Part shown: piece after piece, positions 4,028-5,925 of the stretch
Layout: the number at the start of each line of letters is the position of its first letter
Numbering within the stretch: position 1 is the stretch's first letter
Assembly: GCA_034437615.1 (NCBI GenBank)
Contig: DAOTTW010000162.1
Coordinates: forward strand, 1-5,925
Reading direction: 5' to 3'
Length of the DNA stretch: 5,925 nt
DNA from: DAOTTW01 sp034437615
GTDB lineage: Bacteria; Chloroflexota; Anaerolineae; Aggregatilineales; Phototrophicaceae
The notes under the pieces: model-generated
Seen by the model: the letters and a program-made list of their open reading frames with translations, nothing else
Database searches by the model: none
Told to the model about the DNA's origin: nothing
Program-made: the position numbers and the translations under genes

Positions 4028-5854
4028 ATGCAAACAACTGACATTGTGCTTTGTCCACAACCCAAAATCATCCAGTGGGCGCAGGGCCATTATCGGCTGC
4101 CGGATGCGCCGCTACGCCTGTTTTATCAACCAACAGACGACCAGCCCACACCCGATGCAGCGCCTTACGTGGCCTTCATACAGCGCCATACCGCCGCAAG
4201 CGTCGCACAGGGGCAGCTAGACGCCTACGACGTGCTGCTACGTCACGTACACAGCAGCGCACAGGACATGCACCGCCTGAAAATCAGCACGCACACCATC
4301 GAGATCCACGCAGGCGGCCCGGCGGCGCTCTTCCTGGGGGTATGCACGCTGGCGCAGATCATGCAGCAAAGCGGTGATGCGTTGCCGTGTGTGACCATCG
4401 AAGATTGGCCGGATTTGCCGATACGGGGTTATATGCTGGACATCAGCCGCAACAAGGTGCCGACGCTGCAAACGCTGTACGGTCTGGTGGATCTGTTGGC
4501 GTCGTTGAAGTACAACCACCTGCAACTGTATACCGAGCATACGTTTGCTTATGAGGGGCATGAGCAGGTCTGGCGCGATGCATCGCCGCTGACCGCCGAC
4601 GAGATTCGCGAACTGGATGCGTACTGCCGTGAAAACTTCATCGACCTCGTGCCTAACCAGAATTCACTCGGCCACATGGAGCGCTGGCTCAAGCATGAGC
4701 GCTACAGGCCCCTGGCTGAGTGTGAGGACGGCTATACAGACCCGATTGGTCGCCAACGCGGAGCCAGCACACTCAACCCGCTGGACCCGGCCAGCTTTGA
4801 CCTGGTTAGCGGCCTGTACGATCAATTGTTGCCGAATTTCAGCAGCAAGACGGTCAACATCGGCTGCGATGAACCCTGGGAACTCGGCCAATGCAAGAGC
4901 AAAGACGCGCTTGCGCAGCGCGGCGGGCGCGTTTATCTGGATTGGGTGCTGAAGCTACACGCGGACCTGAAGCGGCGCGGCATGGCGCAGGTGCAATTCT
5001 GGGGGGATATCATCATCAAATATCCTGATCTGATCGCTGACTTGCCGCCTGATCTGGTGGTGATGGAATGGGGCTATGAAGCCACGCACCCGTTTGACGA
5101 GCGTGCTGCACACTACGCGGCGGCTGGTGTGCCGTTTTATGTGTGTCCGGGTACGTCCTCATGGAATAGCTTCACCGGGCGCACGCCGAACGCGCTCAGT
5201 AACATCCGCAACGCGGCGGATTATGGGCGTTGGCATGGTGCGGCGGGCTTTTTGCTCACCGATTGGGGTGATAATGGCCATCTGCAAGCGCTCCCGGTTA
5301 GCTATTTGCCCATCGTCGCCGGAGCAGCGCGCGCGTGGCACGTCGCCTATGGGCCGGATATATACGCGCTGGCGGATCGCTTCGTGTTCCGTGATGAGGC
5401 CGGGGTGATGGGCCGGGTCGTGGCCGACCTGGGCAACATCTACCGCGAGATTGGGCCAGAGCACATCAACGGCAGCATTCTGGCGCTGGCGGCTATCACA
5501 CCGGCTGCGGATTTAGCGCGTCGGCTGGATTACCTGCTGAAGCAGGTCGCGCCCGATAAACCAGCCGATTATTCGCCACAGAACCTGCGTCGTCTGTGGT
5601 CACAGATCAACGGATTGCTGGCGAAAATGCAGGCTGCGCAAATGCAACGCCCGGATGCCGACCTGATCCTGGCTGAGTTTACGCAAATGGGCCACCTGCT
5701 GCAACTCGGCATTATCAGGCTGTTGCGCTGGCAGGGCGAAGACCTCGAACCGCTCATACCCCATGACATGTTGTTGCAGCTTCAGCAACAGCAATGGCTA
5801 GCACGTAACCGCCCAGGTGGGCTGGCTGACAGCTTGCAGATTTTGCGGCGTTAG
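4028..5854 (+). CDS. Family 20 beta-N-acetylhexosaminidase, probably cytoplasmic
   Basis: It is predicted to release terminal beta-linked GlcNAc or GalNAc from non-reducing ends by substrate-assisted catalysis. Residues 1 to about 125 form the small GH20b-type alpha/beta domain, starting near PQPKIIQWAQG. The TIM barrel starts at IRGYMLDISRNKVP (132-145), followed by YNHLQLYTEH (162-171) and VPNQNSLGH (208-216). The catalytic pair is D281-E282 in NIGCDEPWELG; in GH20, Asp orients the substrate N-acetyl group and Glu is the acid/base. Further barrel motifs are QFWGD (W325), MEWGY (W348), GTSSWNSF (W379) and TDWGDNGH (W413). A helical C-terminal region (about 455-608) ends with WLARNRPGGLADS (590-602), a tail I recall from related GH20 proteins. 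There is no signal peptide or membrane segment, so imported glycans or recycled wall fragments are likely substrates. It may cleave other N-acetyl-hexosaminides. No partner gene is visible downstream. Confidence 0.92.
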   Translation: MQTTDIVLCPQPKIIQWAQGHYRLPDAPLRLFYQPTDDQPTPDAAPYVAFIQRHTAASVAQGQLDAYDVLLRHVHSSAQDMHRLKISTHTIEIHAGGPAALFLGVCTLAQIMQQSGDALPCVTIEDWPDLPIRGYMLDISRNKVPTLQTLYGLVDLLASLKYNHLQLYTEHTFAYEGHEQVWRDASPLTADEIRELDAYCRENFIDLVPNQNSLGHMERWLKHERYRPLAECEDGYTDPIGRQRGASTLNPLDPASFDLVSGLYDQLLPNFSSKTVNIGCDEPWELGQCKSKDALAQRGGRVYLDWVLKLHADLKRRGMAQVQFWGDIIIKYPDLIADLPPDLVVMEWGYEATHPFDERAAHYAAAGVPFYVCPGTSSWNSFTGRTPNALSNIRNAADYGRWHGAAGFLLTDWGDNGHLQALPVSYLPIVAGAARAWHVAYGPDIYALADRFVFRDEAGVMGRVVADLGNIYREIGPEHINGSILALAAITPAADLARRLDYLLKQVAPDKPADYSPQNLRRLWSQINGLLAKMQAAQMQRPDADLILAEFTQMGHLLQLGIIRLLRWQGEDLEPLIPHDMLLQLQQQQWLARNRPGGLADSLQILRR

Positions 5855-5925
5855 CTACGGGTTGGATGAAGTCGGCTAATGACGACTCAGGTACGTGTCC
5901 CATGCTCAGTCGCCAGACGTTAAAA
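5855..5925. other. Short right flank with a small hairpin
   Basis: The 71 bases after the GH20 stop hold no gene. AGTCG (5870-5874) pairs with CGACT (5883-5887) around an 8-base loop, but no T-run follows, so it is not a convincing intrinsic terminator. Confidence 0.5.

Noticed and set aside
3899..4090. 63-codon minus-strand frame rich in FLIPH repeats
   Set aside because: It is a translation of the heptamer array and the opposite strand of the GH20 start.
4008..4220. Plus-strand frame starting inside the heptamer array and overlapping the GH20 start
   Set aside because: It overlaps the clear GH20 frame and has no protein-like features. At most it could be a regulatory mini-frame.

Overview
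The window looks like bacterial chromosomal DNA, moderately GC-rich by eye. It carries two complete genes in divergent orientation, probably the first codons of a third gene at the left edge, and two repeat-rich intergenic stretches. The secreted dockerin/FG-GAP metallopeptidase, the GH20 subtype and the GGCTTGC-type palindromes remind me of Chloroflexota (Anaerolineae-like) or another large-genome environmental bacterium. No marker gene is present, so the assignment is a weak inference.

Layout. Positions 1-47 (minus) hold a probable gene start cut by the window edge, with a ribosome binding site and an extended -10 promoter. Positions 107-290 hold no gene. They contain a 30-bp direct repeat, a 15-bp inverted repeat and a strong GC-rich hairpin. 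Positions 291-3674 (minus) encode a 1127-residue secreted protein. In order it has a signal peptide, an N-terminal type I dockerin, an acidic/proline-rich linker, an unassigned domain, an M64 zinc-metallopeptidase domain and seven FG-GAP/VCBS-type blades that probably form one closed beta-propeller. Positions 3675-4027 are the divergent intergenic region. It has the promoter and RBS of the peptidase, a hairpin related to the one beyond the other end of that gene, a degenerate CAC-repeat and a nine-unit 7-bp tandem repeat that runs almost into the next start codon. Positions 4028-5854 (plus) encode a 608-residue family 20 beta-N-acetylhexosaminidase without a signal peptide. Positions 5855-5925 hold only a small hairpin.

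How the genes may work together: an exported protease that could attack glycoproteins at or outside the cell surface, and an intracellular exo-hexosaminidase that would remove terminal GlcNAc/GalNAc from imported glycans, fit a glycoprotein or cell-wall scavenging theme. The genes are divergent and have different promoter contexts, so co-regulation is not shown. The features most worth a second look are the unusual peptidase architecture, the ordered heptamer array in the GH20 leader, the related hairpins on both sides of the peptidase gene, and the shared extended -10 promoter motif. I found no clear new defence or mobile system.
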